Below are positions 63,114-64,000 of a DNA stretch of 64,000 nucleotides, one piece after another. The DNA comes from Spongilla lacustris. Lineage: Eukaryota > Porifera > Demospongiae > Spongillida > Spongillidae. Numbering within the stretch: the first letter of the stretch is position 1; each line of letters starts with the position of its first letter. The stretch covers positions 26,104,224 to 26,168,223 of the forward strand of contig OX442415.1 in assembly GCA_949361645.1 (NCBI GenBank). The letters run 5' to 3'. The translations under genes were made by a program, and so were the position numbers. The notes under the pieces were generated by a model. The model had not been told where the DNA came from. It did not search any database and saw nothing but the letters and a program-made list of their open reading frames with translations.

Positions 63114-64000
63114 CTGGGAAAATCACTGGGTGAGATAGATAGTGACCACTGCAGCACTTGCAGAGCTGTAACGATGCACACCCACAATCATGTTCATATT
63201 AACTTTATTTGCATGATATAATAATTAAATTGGTGATGTAGGATTTGTATGCAACAATTGGGTAAAAAAGAAGGAAACGAGGGATTACATCCATAAATTG
63301 GTACATATCAGTTACTTGCAGACCTACACAATATAGCAAATCCACCTGCCTCAACTTGTTAAATGTAAGTCTGTAATAGATATGAATTTTATGAATGTAC
63401 ATTAATTGTATAATTTCCGTAATCCCATTTCCTTCCTCTTTACCTTATTACTGCATACAAATCCTACATCACCAATTGTATTTTTAAATTTTAGAAGTAT
63501 ACATCTTGTTTCAAACTTTTTTCTATGTCTAGAAAAGAGAACGGTCATTCATGACTCATCAGCACAGCTGTCATAATTTAAATTGGCAATCAATCTTCTT
63601 AGCACAATTCTTTTCTCTAGATCTTCATGATTGACGTAACTACAATTTACTCTACATGTCAAGTATGTGACTAGTATAATTGTAGTGCACTATACATAGA
63701 GAATAATATACATGTAGACCGTGTTCAACCACAAGCTAGGGTTCACATGTTTGTAGGCTATTACTAATCAGATTAAAATTGAAATTATAACTGCCCTTTG
63801 TATATGAAATCATAAAACAAATGAAATTCATCAAACTTGCGGCCCTAATGCTTCTGCATAACTGGTAACACTATTAATTAACAATTCAATTGTGAGGAAG
63901 CAATAAACCTCTTATCCACGTGAATCTTATCAGATCTGGAAGAAGAAGCAGGAGATTGTTAAAGGTTTGAGTGTGGGAATGAGTGAGCATTATCTGTGTT
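63114..64000. other. 5' intron or flank of the CUL9-like gene with a MITE and a repeat end
   Basis: The exon ending at 63113 begins in mid-codon, so upstream exons exist beyond it. I see no convincing exon in this stretch. 63228-63477 is a foldback MITE. 63905-64000 matches dispersed repeat R4 (38350-38450) and runs off the window. Confidence 0.5.
63228..63477. mobile_element. Foldback MITE (250 bp), aattggtgatgtagg ends
   Basis: The left end aattggtgatgtaggatttg is the exact complement of the right end caaatcctacatcaccaatt. Inner segments gaaggaaacgagggattac and gtaatcccatttccttc also pair. It resembles families 1 and 2 in layout but has different tips. Confidence 0.8.

Overview
The window is eukaryotic and animal-like: split genes with GT-AG introns, tandem repeats and many degraded transposable elements. 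Proteins and repeats fit a sponge (demosponge) best. It carries a small Ig/FN3 membrane protein with a short YxxV/NSAY tail of a kind I associate with sponges, reverse-transcriptase relics I associate with sponge and other marine-invertebrate genomes, very frequent acatgtacatg motifs, and long G/C homopolymers. The sponge assignment is an inference; 'metazoan' is much safer.

Three gene systems are readable at exon level. (1) Two complete IQSEC/BRAG-type Arf guanine-nucleotide exchange factor genes lie in tandem on the minus strand: copy A (6639-19475, 13 coding exons, 828 aa) and copy B (24538-33804, 13 exons, 836 aa). Each encodes an IQ motif, a Sec7 domain and a PH domain. Between them is a third, broken and inverted two-exon fragment (23215-24110, plus strand). 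(2) At 41351-45631 on the plus strand are four exons of a single-pass membrane protein: Ig-like domain, FN3 domain, Ser/Thr stalk, transmembrane helix and short tail. Its 5' end is not identified. (3) From 63113 to 48629 on the minus strand are 19 exons of a cullin fused to an Ariadne-type RING-between-RING E3 ligase, the CUL9/PARC architecture. The gene is complete at its C-terminus, but its N-terminal part lies beyond the window.

The rest is mostly repeats. 1-6600 holds integrase relics, a dispersed repeat of about 0.6 kb and a 1.26-kb terminal-inverted-repeat element. The introns of IQSEC copy A hold a 1.55-kb inverted-repeat element with an integrase-related exon, several foldback MITEs and a satellite; the matching intron of copy B holds a different 1.85-kb inverted-repeat element. 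The Ig/FN3 gene is flanked by two copies of an RT-relic block and by two copies of a 1-kb unit in opposite orientation. The CUL9-like introns hold a 31-bp VNTR of about 34 units, 27-bp and 35-bp minisatellites, three long (CA)n tracts and two RT relics.

The IQSEC-like products should activate Arf GTPases at membranes. The CUL9-like product should be a neddylatable ubiquitin ligase with its own catalytic RBR module. The Ig/FN3 protein is probably a surface receptor or adhesion molecule. Nothing in the sequence shows that the three act together. Exon boundaries were assigned by eye from splice consensus, reading phase and family alignment from memory, without RNA evidence.
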